A DNA stretch of 17,253 bases from an uncultured Eubacteriales bacterium (GCA_934489945.1 CAKSSY010000038.1:1-17253), one strand, 5' to 3'; numbered from the stretch's first letter, positions 6,558 through 14,617 are shown. Notes: generated from the sequence alone by a model not told the origin. Program-made: numbers and translations.

Positions 6558-8825
6558 TTATGCATATCCTCTCGTTACATCGACCACATCCTTAAGAGAT
6601 TTTAGTCTTGAAACGATGGAATTATAATGTTCGGTGTTTTTACAACTGATTTTGAGATTCAACAAAACCTTATCGTCACCGCGTTTCACAGTATTGATCG
6701 AAAGAATGGAAACCCGCATATCGGCAAGAGCCACCGAAACATCGGCAAAAAGTCCGATCCGGTCATAAGAGGTAATCTGCAACAATGCCTCATAAACACC
6801 GGCATTTGAGCTGTTCCCCTGATGCTCCCAATGCGCCTCTACCCAACGTGACGGATCATACTCCTGCTGCATTGCCGCCGTCACGTTCGGACAATCACGC
6901 TTATGGATTGAAATGCCGTATCCTTTGGTAATAAATCCAATGACCTTATCTCCCGGCAACGGATTACAACACTTGGCAAACTTGACCATACAACCGCGTT
7001 CACCGTCAACGATAATGCCGCTGTCGGATTTCAGGTTCTTGGCAGGAGCCGAGAGTTTGATATCCTGCTCGGTCATATTTGCCTTCTGTTCGGCAATCTC
7101 ATCCTTGAAGAAAGATTCAAACTCCTCCTTTATCTTGGGAAAAATCTTGGCAAGAGTAATCTCTCCGTAACCGAGAGCATTATAAAAGTCGTCACAAGTA
7201 TTATAGCCTGCTCTTGTCGCCACAGCCCCGACCGCTGCATCACGCTGTTTTTCGGTGTACGGATGAAGTGTCTTTCTGAGTTCGGCATCAATCATGCTCT
7301 TTCCAATGATAATATTATCGGGGCGTTTCTCCTTTTTGAACCACTGACGTATTTTGTTACGCGCTTCACTGGTACGAACAATCTTCAGCCAGTCACGGCT
7401 CGGACCCTTAGAATTCTGTGAAGTAATAACCTCAACAATCTCCCCGTTCTGCAAAATGCGATCAATCGGTACGATCATACCGTTAATCTTTGCACCAACC
7501 ATCTTATTCCCGATCGCCGAATGAATCGCATAGGAAAAGTCAATCGCCGTAGACCCCTGTGGAAGCTGAATGACATCGCCTTTCGGTGTAAACACGAACA
7601 CCTCATCATGGAAAATGTCGGTTTTCAGAGCATTGAGAAACTCGTCCGGATCATGCGTTTCATTTTCCGTCTCAATCAAACGAGAAATCCACTCCAGCTT
7701 TTTGTCCATATCTTCTTTGGATGCGGCTCCCGACTTATATTTCCAATGTGCGGCGATACCGTATTCGGCAATATGGTGCATTTCCCATGTACGGATCTGA
7801 ACCTCAAAAGGGATTCCATCCCTTCCGATGACAGTAGTATGAAGCGAACGATACATATTAGGTTTCGGTGTCGAAATATAATCCTTGAAACGTCCGGGAA
7901 GCGATTTAAACATCTCATGAATAAGACCGAGAACAAAATAACAATCCGCCTCGGTATCCACGATTACACGCAAAGCGTAAAAATCGTAGATTTCATCAAA
8001 GCTCTTATTCTGGGTATACATTTTCTTATAAATACTGTAGACCGATTTGATTCGCCCCTCCAGCGTGAATTTGATATTGTTTTCGGTCAGTTTCTTCTCT
8101 ACCGAAGACCGCACATTATCAATGAAATTCACATTCTGCCCGTATTTCCGTTCAATATCCGCCTGCACTTCATGAAATCCAATCGGATCCAGATACTCAA
8201 GACTCAGACTTTCCAGCTCCTGCTTGATCTTCTGCATACCGAGACGATGTGCCAACGGTGCATAAACCTGCATGGTCTCAAGGGCAGTAATACGACGCTT
8301 TTCATCGGGTTTTACCCCCAGTGTCCGCATGTTATGAAGGCGATCACAAAGTTTAATGAAGATGACCCGAATATCCTTTGACATGGCAAGAAGCATTTTC
8401 CGAAGACTCTCAATATGTGCTTCTTCTTTATTCTCAACCTGTAAAATAACAATCTTTGTCAGTCCATCCACCAGCATAGCAACATCGGCACCGAACATTT
8501 TTCTGATCTTTTCAAGGTCGGTTTTCTCCGAGCAATCCTCCACCGTATCATGCAACAAAGCCGCACAAATGGAGTCGGTATCCAATCCAAGCTCTGCCAC
8601 GATCTCGGCAACAGCAAGCGGATGCGAAATATACGGTTCCCCACTCACACGGAACTGTCCGTCGTGTAGTTTTGCCGCATACTCATACGCCTTGCGAATT
8701 TTATCTATATCATAGCGGTCTTTGGACAATATACTGAAAAGCCGCTTTACAAGCAGTTCTATCTCGGGCGTTTCGGTAAAATCTTTCGCCTCCGAAACTC
8801 CTCTTTTTTCAATGTTGTCAGTCAT
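6558..8825 (-). CDS. relA: Bifunctional (p)ppGpp synthetase/hydrolase RelA/SpoT (Rel)
   Basis: A full-length, 755-residue Rel protein. The hydrolase HD domain is intact: H54, H92-D93 in LLHDTVED, and D161/N165 in LCDRLHNM. The synthetase has FDEIYDFYALRV (D277), RFKDYISTPKPNMYRSLHT (312-330) and EVQIRT (E341). A TGS domain follows (about 405-468), then a zinc-finger/CC region with AKCCNPLPGD (C619, C620) and a C-terminal ACT domain (about 678-752). Both activities should therefore work: making (p)ppGpp from GTP or GDP plus ATP on starved ribosomes, and degrading it. AAAGGAG lies 9 nt before the ATG, which overlaps the recJ stop by 4 nt. In Bacillus apt lies between recJ and relA; it is missing here. 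Confidence 0.97.
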   Translation of the reverse strand: MTDNIEKRGVSEAKDFTETPEIELLVKRLFSILSKDRYDIDKIRKAYEYAAKLHDGQFRVSGEPYISHPLAVAEIVAELGLDTDSICAALLHDTVEDCSEKTDLEKIRKMFGADVAMLVDGLTKIVILQVENKEEAHIESLRKMLLAMSKDIRVIFIKLCDRLHNMRTLGVKPDEKRRITALETMQVYAPLAHRLGMQKIKQELESLSLEYLDPIGFHEVQADIERKYGQNVNFIDNVRSSVEKKLTENNIKFTLEGRIKSVYSIYKKMYTQNKSFDEIYDFYALRVIVDTEADCYFVLGLIHEMFKSLPGRFKDYISTPKPNMYRSLHTTVIGRDGIPFEVQIRTWEMHHIAEYGIAAHWKYKSGAASKEDMDKKLEWISRLIETENETHDPDEFLNALKTDIFHDEVFVFTPKGDVIQLPQGSTAIDFSYAIHSAIGNKMVGAKINGMIVPIDRILQNGEIVEVITSQNSKGPSRDWLKIVRTSEARNKIRQWFKKEKRPDNIIIGKSMIDAELRKTLHPYTEKQRDAAVGAVATRAGYNTCDDFYNALGYGEITLAKIFPKIKEEFESFFKDEIAEQKANMTEQDIKLSAPAKNLKSDSGIIVDGERGCMVKFAKCCNPLPGDKVIGFITKGYGISIHKRDCPNVTAAMQQEYDPSRWVEAHWEHQGNSSNAGVYEALLQITSYDRIGLFADVSVALADMRVSILSINTVKRGDDKVLLNLKISCKNTEHYNSIVSRLKSLKDVVDVTRGYA

Positions 8826-11038
8826 TCCGACAGACTCCTTTCGCTCTCTCTGTAACGTGCCAGCAATCTCCGAAGAATCTGTGAATCTTCAAGAGCTACT
8901 TTTTTCTTCTGCTCACATATATGAATTTCGAGAAGGTTATACAGTCCCCTCTCAATCCTGCACAACTTCATTTCATTCAAAATGTCCGCCATCAAGCGGA
9001 GCTTGACAAGATTCATATTCGGATCTCCGTTACACAAGATCGTGAGAAGATTGCGTTCCGGAATCCGACTGTTCCCCGCCGCCGTCATACGGCGAAGGTA
9101 CAGATAGTACCGCTTGAAATCTTCCCGATTCGGAATCACATGCTCCTCGGCGGAAAATTCCGCACCGTTCCGTATTTCTTCATATCGCGCGGCGGCAGCC
9201 TCCAATTTCCGCTGAAACCCGATATGCAACCGCATTTCGCGCACAATAAGTTGCACACTTCTGGTACCGTTATATTCATTGATGTCGATCTGAAAAAGTA
9301 TATCCACCGGTTCTCCGACAGAAAGATTAAAACTCTCGATTTCCGCACTGAACTTGACAGCACTCATTAAAAACCCATCTTTTTCCAACTGCAATTTCAG
9401 GTGTTTTCCGCCGCCTATGGCATAAGATTTGACAATTTTCGCATTTTCCAGATAAAATAAAGGAACTGGGTTTCCGTTCCCGTATGGCTCCATCAAAAGA
9501 AGTTGCTCTGCAAAAGACATATTGATCTCGTTCGGTAACAGTTCACAGTCGGCGACAATTTCATCCTCCCATGTTTCCGCAGGAAGATCACGAACAAAAT
9601 CGTTCAGACGTCTCCTCAACTCCGCCACATTTCCTCTTGTCACCGAAAGACCTGCAGCAAGCTCATGCCCACCGTACTTCACAAGGCAGTCCGAACACGC
9701 GGCAAGTGCCTCCACAAGATTCACACCCGGAACACTTCTTCCCGAACCTTTTCCGATCTCGAATTTTCCGGCATTCGGTTCGTCAGAATCCCCATACGTA
9801 ATCAAAATTGTCGGTAAATGATACCGTTCGGTAACGTGCGAGGCAACAATGCCGATCACACCGGAATGCCAATTATCCCCCTCGGCAACAATAAAATGAT
9901 CATGTGCGAAATCATGCGTACTTTCAACTTTTTCATATACCTGTTCGATAATTCGTGATTCTTCCGTCTGTCTGGCTTTATTATATTCGCAAAGTGCCAA
10001 AGCAAGCGCATCCGCTCCCTCTTTTGCTCTTTCATCTTCCTCGGTAAGAAGAAACAATTCAACAGCCTTGGCTGCATCGTCCATTCGTCCCGCGGCATTG
10101 ATACGCGGTGCCAGCATAAAACTGACAGTAGAGGATGTCACACCACGTTTCGTGTTTCCGTTTGTCATCTCAAGCAACGCTTTCACGCCGGGACGCGGAG
10201 CCGCCGAAATCCGTTTCAGACCATAGGAAACGATCATTCGATTTTCACCGACCAACGGCATAACATCTGCTATCGTTCCCAATGTTGCAAGATCCGCATA
10301 TGTACGCCAAATTTCTTCCGTGATTGCTCTTTTATCGGCGTCCTCCCCGCGAAGCATCATTTCCATAGCAGCCACCAGTTTGAAAACCACCCCAACACCT
10401 GCCAATTCCTTAAAAGGATATTCACATCCGGGTTGGTGCGGATTGACCACAGCACAGGCTACCGGTAATTGCGGGGGACATTCGTGATGATCGGTAACCA
10501 CCACATCCAAACCAAGCTCGGCAGCATGCGCAATTTCCGTTACGGCACTGATACCGGTATCGACCGTAACCACAAGCTCCACTCCCTCCGCGGCGAGCTT
10601 CTCCACAGCTTCCACAGAAACACCGTATCCCTCGCTACGCCGCTTGGGAATATAGTAGCCGAGTTTCAGTCTGTCACTTTTTTCCCCCTTACCGAGCCGT
10701 CCAACCAGACTTTCTATATACAAAAACAAAAGACTCGTAGCAGAAACCCCGTCGGCATCGTAATCCCCGTAAATGGCAATCTTCTGCCGCTCTTTCACCG
10801 CGAGCAAAATCCTTTCCGCCGCTTTTTTCATGTCCCTCATAAGAAAAGGATCATAGAGAACGGTGTCGCTTTGGCACACCCATTTCCGAATTTTTTCCGC
10901 GCTGTCAAAACCGCGCAGGAGAAGCAGTCGCAGGCAAGTGTCGGAAAGTCCGAGTTGTTCCTTTGCAATTGCCGCTGTTTCTTTCTCTTTCTCTGTCAGT
11001 TCACGACGACCGATTTTCCAATTCTTTTTTGGTTGCAT
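8822..11038 (-). CDS. recJ: Single-stranded-DNA-specific exonuclease RecJ
   Basis: A 738-residue DHH-family nuclease. The metal-binding motifs are visible in order: GDYDADGVSAT (91-101), VDTGIS (D160), DHHE (183-186), ADLATLGTIADVMPL (about 248-262) and INAAGRMDDA (313-322). The DHHA1 domain has GSGRSVPGVNLVEAL and KYGGHELAAGLS. An OB-like domain and a C-terminal winged-helix-like region of about 170 residues follow, as in Firmicute RecJ. RecJ degrades single-stranded DNA 5' to 3' during recombination, mismatch and base-excision repair. The start has a long purine-rich site (GGAGAGGAGAG) 5 nt upstream and lies 18 bp after the RseC-like gene. The stop overlaps relA in an ATGA. Confidence 0.96.
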   Translation of the reverse strand: MQPKKNWKIGRRELTEKEKETAAIAKEQLGLSDTCLRLLLLRGFDSAEKIRKWVCQSDTVLYDPFLMRDMKKAAERILLAVKERQKIAIYGDYDADGVSATSLLFLYIESLVGRLGKGEKSDRLKLGYYIPKRRSEGYGVSVEAVEKLAAEGVELVVTVDTGISAVTEIAHAAELGLDVVVTDHHECPPQLPVACAVVNPHQPGCEYPFKELAGVGVVFKLVAAMEMMLRGEDADKRAITEEIWRTYADLATLGTIADVMPLVGENRMIVSYGLKRISAAPRPGVKALLEMTNGNTKRGVTSSTVSFMLAPRINAAGRMDDAAKAVELFLLTEEDERAKEGADALALALCEYNKARQTEESRIIEQVYEKVESTHDFAHDHFIVAEGDNWHSGVIGIVASHVTERYHLPTILITYGDSDEPNAGKFEIGKGSGRSVPGVNLVEALAACSDCLVKYGGHELAAGLSVTRGNVAELRRRLNDFVRDLPAETWEDEIVADCELLPNEINMSFAEQLLLMEPYGNGNPVPLFYLENAKIVKSYAIGGGKHLKLQLEKDGFLMSAVKFSAEIESFNLSVGEPVDILFQIDINEYNGTRSVQLIVREMRLHIGFQRKLEAAAARYEEIRNGAEFSAEEHVIPNREDFKRYYLYLRRMTAAGNSRIPERNLLTILCNGDPNMNLVKLRLMADILNEMKLCRIERGLYNLLEIHICEQKKKVALEDSQILRRLLARYRESERSLSE

Positions 11039-11056
11039 ACGGACTCTCCTCTCCTC

Positions 11057-11506
11057 TTATTTTGTATCTGATTTCCGACGGTCAACAATCGCCACAATCT
11101 CCACATCACATCGTCTCTTTGACACGACACGGGAATAAATCCAAATGCCAAAAAAGGAAAAACCAAATCCGATTATCAATGCAACACAACGCCAAAAATC
11201 ATCGTTTGTCAAAAATCCGGCAAGAAAATAAAATGCAATTCCCGCCACGAGCGGGACCAAAAACACGAGAACGGAGTATCCGAGAACACGTCCGGAGTCG
11301 GTACTCACCGTCACACGATCTCCGACCCCAGCACCGATTGTATTGATTGCCGTTGCCTCAAATTTTCGTCCTGCCCCTGTCAAAGAGCATATACTGCAAG
11401 TGCCGCCATCCTTGTTCTTATGACAACCGTCACAGGCTGCCTGTCTTTCCACCGTCACGATGGCTCTATCCCCCGCAATTCTGATTACTGTTGCTGTTGT
11501 CTGCAT
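11057..11506 (-). CDS. RseC/MucC-like membrane protein with a four-cysteine motif
   Basis: A 149-residue protein of the RseC/MucC family. An N-terminal beta-rich domain (MQTTATVIRIAGDRAIVTVE) carries C25-x2-C28-x8-C37-x2-C40. Two membrane helices follow (about 74-97 and 104-124), then a basic C-terminus. In other bacteria RseC affects anti-sigma factor stability or belongs to the SoxR-reducing, Rnf-like system, and the cysteines suggest a redox or iron-sulfur site. The frame is open to 11536, but the ATG at 11506 fits the family N-terminus, has AAAGGAA 5-7 nt upstream and lies 1 nt after the upstream stop. No rnf gene is nearby, so any partner is unknown. The preceding FAD enzyme is the obvious candidate. 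Confidence 0.85.
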   Translation of the reverse strand: MQTTATVIRIAGDRAIVTVERQAACDGCHKNKDGGTCSICSLTGAGRKFEATAINTIGAGVGDRVTVSTDSGRVLGYSVLVFLVPLVAGIAFYFLAGFLTNDDFWRCVALIIGFGFSFFGIWIYSRVVSKRRCDVEIVAIVDRRKSDTK

Positions 11507-11507
11507 T

Positions 11508-13148
11508 TCAGTTCCTTTCAACATTTGGCGCGGCAAAGCGTTTCATAATCGAAAATGCCACACGTACACCGTCTACGGCAGCACTGGTAATGCCCCCCGC
11601 ATACCCGGCTCCTTCGCCGCACGGATAAACATAATTTTGTCCGACCGCACTCATATCCTCATTCCGCGCAATCCGAAGAGGTGCTGAAGTTCTGGTTTCC
11701 ACAGCACTTAACACCGCATCCTTTTCATCAAAGCAGGGAATTCGCTTGCCAAACAATCGGAATCCTGTCCGCAAATTTTCCGCAACAAATGGCGGAAGCA
11801 CATTATCAAGGGATGCCACGCGACAAAAACCGTTCATATAAGAAGGCATAATCCGTCCGGGTTCATGCACTGCACGACCGATGTCAAGAAAATCTCCCAT
11901 CGTCTCAACAGGCGCGGCATAAGTTCCGCCACCTGCCGCAAATGCCGCCCTCTCCAGATTTCTCTGAAAGGTAACAGCACGAAACACATCGTCGCCGAAA
12001 TCTTCCGGTGTAACCGAAACCGCCACGGCGGAATTGGCATTTTTTCCGTCCCTTGCATATCGGCTCATACCATTGACCACTACTCCACCTTCCTCGGACG
12101 TTGCTGCGACCACTTCACCGCCCGGACACATACAGAAAGTATATACGCCGCGTTCGCCTCCGGTATAAGAAAGATTATATTCTCCCTTTCCCAACTTCGG
12201 GTGCCCGGCAAGTGCTCCAAACAACGCCTTATCAATATCCTCCTGCAGATGTTCAACACGCACGCCAACCGAAAACGGCTTTGGAACAAGAAGGAATCCG
12301 TTCTCCGCAAGCATTTCATAAGTATCACGTGCGCTGTGTCCAACAGCAAGAACAACCGCCCCGCACGCAATCTCTCCCTTTGTGGTTTTTGCCGTAACGC
12401 CACCATCTGCATGATAGGAAAGACCGTCAAGTCGGCAATGATAGTAAAGTGTTCCACCGAGTTCCCGGATTCTTGCCAAAATCTCTGCCACCACGCGCCG
12501 GAGAATATCGGTCCCGATATGCGGTTTTGCCTTAGTGAGAATATCATCCGGAGCACCGAAACGATGGAATGTTTTCAGTACATAGCCGCAAAAATCGTCA
12601 TGAATCCGTGTAACCAGCTTTCCGTCCGAGAAAGTTCCCGCGCCGCCCGCGCCAAACTGAATATTGGTCGATGTATCAAGCAACCGTTCGTGCAGAAAGC
12701 GTTCCACTGCATCGACACGCTCATCCACACTGCCGCCACGATCAATCACAATGGGAGCATATCCGTTTTCCGCCAGCAACAGCGCGCAAAACATTCCGCA
12801 CGGTCCCATACCAACCACCAGCGGACGTCCCTGCATTTTTTCGTTTCCGTAAGTCGGTTCCAGTTCCTTTTCCGCAAAAGGCTTGACAGATTCGCGCGAC
12901 AGAGCTTCCGGGTTTGCACCCACCGGTTCCTCCGATCTGGCAATCACCGAACAGACCGCACGGATCGAATCCTTCTTCCGGGCATCTATCGACTTTTTAT
13001 AAATCTGAAAATGAAGCATATCAGGATGAATTCCCGTACGCTTCATTTTCACGGCAGCAATATGAAGAAACTCACCGTCCTCCGCGTCAAACGGCAGAGA
13101 CAGATTTGACACAAGAAAAGCCTTCGAAAAAATGGGAATTCCGGTCAT
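11508..13148 (-). CDS. COG2509-type FAD/NAD(P)-dependent dehydrogenase of unknown substrate
   Basis: A 546-residue flavoprotein. About 105 N-terminal residues of unassigned function precede a dinucleotide-binding fold starting PLVVGMGPCGMFCALLLAENG (GxGPxG at 113-118) and ending in a conserved IDRG. Further family blocks are NIQFGAGGAGTFSDGKLVTR (about 162-181), a second nucleotide-contacting stretch VVLAVGHSARDTYEML, and a C-terminal flavin-binding segment with PCGEGAGYAGGITSAAVDG. The family is widespread in Clostridia and often sits beside cdaA, ybbR and glmM, but its reaction is not known to me. The ATG overlaps the upstream small gene by 4 nt with only a weak ribosome binding site, so translational coupling is likely. 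The stop is 1 nt before the RseC-like start. Confidence 0.88.
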   Translation of the reverse strand: MTGIPIFSKAFLVSNLSLPFDAEDGEFLHIAAVKMKRTGIHPDMLHFQIYKKSIDARKKDSIRAVCSVIARSEEPVGANPEALSRESVKPFAEKELEPTYGNEKMQGRPLVVGMGPCGMFCALLLAENGYAPIVIDRGGSVDERVDAVERFLHERLLDTSTNIQFGAGGAGTFSDGKLVTRIHDDFCGYVLKTFHRFGAPDDILTKAKPHIGTDILRRVVAEILARIRELGGTLYYHCRLDGLSYHADGGVTAKTTKGEIACGAVVLAVGHSARDTYEMLAENGFLLVPKPFSVGVRVEHLQEDIDKALFGALAGHPKLGKGEYNLSYTGGERGVYTFCMCPGGEVVAATSEEGGVVVNGMSRYARDGKNANSAVAVSVTPEDFGDDVFRAVTFQRNLERAAFAAGGGTYAAPVETMGDFLDIGRAVHEPGRIMPSYMNGFCRVASLDNVLPPFVAENLRTGFRLFGKRIPCFDEKDAVLSAVETRTSAPLRIARNEDMSAVGQNYVYPCGEGAGYAGGITSAAVDGVRVAFSIMKRFAAPNVERN

Positions 13149-13354
13149 AGCGTTTCACTCTGCCCGGCTTCGTATGCCTTTGTGCCGACATCGGGAATCG
13201 GCGTTTCGTCATCTGCGTTCATAATAATCAGCCACAAAACAAATGCAATCAACACGCATACGGCAAACGAAATCAAATTGTTTTTTCGGCTCTTTTTTAT
13301 CGAATAGTCTTCAGATGTATTTTCCTGAAGCTCGTGCGTTCCGTTTCGATTCAT
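13145..13354 (-). CDS. Small single-pass membrane protein in the cdaR position
   Basis: A 69-residue protein. A polar N-terminus ends in a basic cluster (KKSRK, 21-25). One membrane helix follows (about 26-46, ISFAVCVLIAFVLWLIIM), then a 23-residue acidic tail (NADDETPIPDV...). Positive charges before the helix predict N-in, C-out topology. The start has AAAGGA 6 nt upstream, the gene lies 22 bp after cdaA, and its stop overlaps the FAD gene as ATGA; this is real-gene spacing. In Firmicutes the gene after cdaA is normally cdaR/ybbR, whose N-terminus is a similar helix (LWL..N-D) followed by several extracytoplasmic YbbR domains. Those domains are missing here. A CdaR reduced to its anchor is my inference; a structural analogue is equally possible. 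Confidence 0.75.
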   Translation of the reverse strand: MNRNGTHELQENTSEDYSIKKSRKNNLISFAVCVLIAFVLWLIIMNADDETPIPDVGTKAYEAGQSETL

Positions 13355-13376
13355 ATTTTATCCTTTCCTTCGGCAT

Positions 13377-14228
13377 TTACATTTCAGCATCGCTTTTTTT
13401 CGGTCTTTGACTATGATGACTGCTATGTACCAAGAGTTTCAAAAGCTCCTGTTTGAGTGAATTGTAATTATAATTGCGTTTCAGTGTTCCGTCAATTGCC
13501 ACAGAGATCGTGCCGGTTTCCTCGGAAACCACAACAACCACAGCATCGCTCGACTCACTCAAGCCAATCGCCGCACGGTGACGTGTACCAAGATCCTGAA
13601 TAATATCTTCTCTGGTGGACAACGGCAAAAAACATCCGGCAGCACAAATCCGATAGTCACGAATAATGACTGCACCGTCATGTAGCGGAGCTTTGTTGAA
13701 AAAAATATTACGAAGCAAAAACGAAGAAATCTGAGCGTTGATGGCAACGCCGGACTTGATATACTCGCCGAGTTTTGTCTGCCGTTCAAGCACAATAAGG
13801 GCTCCGGTTTTGGTTCGTGCCATATCGCAAGACGCCTCGCAAATTGCCTCAATGTCAGCTGTAATCATTTTAATCTCCCGCGTATCCGGAACAAGACCGC
13901 GAAATCCGCTGATCGGCGAATTCCCGACTTTTTCAAGAGCCGCACGAAGTTCCGGCTGAAACACAATGATAATTGCAAGAAATCCAATCTGATAAAAATT
14001 CTGAAGAATATATTTCACCGCGTGCATATTAAGCAGAGTACTGACGACCAAGAGCGTGGCAAAAAGCCCAAGACCGATCATCAGCTTTCCCGCACGGCGA
14101 TCACGCATAAACTGGAAAACAAGATACAGGATCAAAGAAAGAACGGCAATATCCAAAATATCAACAAAAGATATATTGCGAAGATACTTCCAAACATGAT
14201 TTTGAAGAAAGTCAAAAAAGGAAGCCAT
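13377..14228 (-). CDS. cdaA: Membrane diadenylate cyclase CdaA
   Basis: A 283-residue CdaA (DacA, YbbP). Three N-terminal membrane helices (about 23-40, 48-66, 75-92) precede a DAC domain with the catalytic signatures HDGAVII (DGA at 184-186) and GTRHRAAIG (RHR at 216-218). It condenses two ATP into c-di-AMP, a messenger for potassium and osmotic balance and wall integrity in Gram-positives. The length fits the family. The C-terminus ends in a histidine/lysine-rich tail (HSSHHSQRPKK). AGGTG lies 7 nt before the ATG. It is the first gene after a clear promoter (14359-14387) with a leader of about 125 nt. The usual partners cdaR and glmM do not follow in recognisable form. No c-di-AMP riboswitch consensus is evident in the leader. 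Confidence 0.96.
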   Translation of the reverse strand: MASFFDFLQNHVWKYLRNISFVDILDIAVLSLILYLVFQFMRDRRAGKLMIGLGLFATLLVVSTLLNMHAVKYILQNFYQIGFLAIIIVFQPELRAALEKVGNSPISGFRGLVPDTREIKMITADIEAICEASCDMARTKTGALIVLERQTKLGEYIKSGVAINAQISSFLLRNIFFNKAPLHDGAVIIRDYRICAAGCFLPLSTREDIIQDLGTRHRAAIGLSESSDAVVVVVSEETGTISVAIDGTLKRNYNYNSLKQELLKLLVHSSHHSQRPKKSDAEM

Positions 14229-14260
14229 ACAGTGTCACCTCACGATTCGATTTTAGGACT

Positions 14261-14277
14261 CGTTTCCCACGGAAACG
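14261..14277 (-). promoter_or_regulatory. Perfect 7-bp hairpin in the cdaA leader
   Basis: CGTTTCC and GGAAACG form a perfect 7-bp inverted repeat around a 3-nt loop, ending about 32 nt before the cdaA ATG. It has no U tract, so it is not a terminator. It could be an operator for a DNA-binding protein or an RNA hairpin that stabilises the leader or affects initiation. A second small palindrome, TGTCAGACA, lies at 14294-14302. Confidence 0.4.
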
Positions 14278-14358
14278 ATATTGAAAAATATATTGTCAGA
14301 CAGCAACAAGTGTCTTATTCACAGAAATCATTTTCGGCAATTTTACATTACTTCATAA

Positions 14359-14387
14359 ATTATATCATACATTTCACAAAATTTCAA
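14359..14387 (-). promoter_or_regulatory. Sigma-A promoter of the cdaA-headed operon
   Basis: On the minus strand: -35 TTGAAA (14387-14382), a spacer of exactly 17 bp, and -10 TATAAT (14364-14359) preceded by TGA, an extended -10. Transcription should start near 14352, giving a leader of about 125 nt before cdaA. It is the only strong promoter I found between the terminator at 14509-14547 and the end of mazG, although I did not search coding regions exhaustively. Confidence 0.85.
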
Positions 14388-14472
14388 ATGTTTTTTTCAA
14401 AAAAAGCAGATTTTTTTATTTCCCTTTTATTTCCGCTCACAATATACAAGAAACACTCTCCTTACCTTTTTG

Positions 14473-14495
14473 AAAGCCGCTTTCCGGCGTTTTTT
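14473..14495 (+). terminator. Possible plus-strand terminator
   Basis: On the plus strand AAAGCCG and CGGC(G)TTT pair around a CTTTC loop with one bulged G, followed by TTTTTT. This looks like an intrinsic terminator for plus-strand transcription, but no plus-strand gene precedes it. It could stop antisense transcription leaving the cdaA promoter region, or be a chance structure. Confidence 0.3.
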
Positions 14496-14508
14496 ATATG
14501 CAAACTGC

Positions 14509-14547
14509 AAAAAGGGACTGTTAAAAACGTTAAGTTTTAACAGCCCC
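14509..14547 (-). terminator. Intrinsic terminator of the ftsH-DUF308 unit
   Basis: On the minus strand GGGGCTGTTAAAA (14547-14535) pairs with TTTTAACAGTCCC (14526-14514) as a 13-bp stem around an 8-nt loop, followed by TTTTT (14513-14509). One pair is a G-U wobble on the minus-strand RNA but an A-C mismatch on the plus strand, so the structure favours minus-strand transcription. It lies about 70 nt after the DUF308 stop codon. Confidence 0.88.
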
Positions 14548-14617
14548 TCAAAAATGTCGTTCCGGAGGTCAGGATAAAAGTGCCTGACTTCTTTGATATA
14601 ATGATATTAACTTCTTA

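Larger units (their letters stand above)
14229..14617. other. 389-bp intergenic region between the ftsH unit and the cdaA operon
   Basis: No credible gene lies here; the open frame crossing it on the plus strand is mostly antisense to cdaA. From right to left it contains a small inverted repeat (GTCAGG 14568-14573 with CCTGAC 14583-14588), the terminator of the ftsH-DUF308 unit, a possible plus-strand terminator, the cdaA promoter, and a cdaA leader with a perfect 7-bp hairpin. The region is A/T-rich around the promoter. Confidence 0.8.

Noticed and set aside
7521..8381. 286-codon plus-strand open frame
   Set aside because: Antisense to relA synthetase and hydrolase motifs; no domain is visible.
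11507..11536. N-terminal extension of the RseC-like protein
   Set aside because: It overlaps the end of the FAD gene; the ATG at 11506 has AAAGGAA upstream and gives the expected N-terminus.
11865..13109. 414-codon plus-strand open frame
   Set aside because: Complementary to the COG2509 flavoprotein with its GMGPCG motif; composition is typical of a shadow frame.
14229..14352. c-di-AMP (ydaO-type) riboswitch upstream of cdaA
   Set aside because: The leader is short and I recognise none of the conserved pseudo-symmetric core; only simple small hairpins are visible.
14022..14540. 172-codon plus-strand open frame spanning cdaA and the intergenic region
   Set aside because: It overlaps the cdaA start, its promoter and a terminator, and its translation resembles no family.
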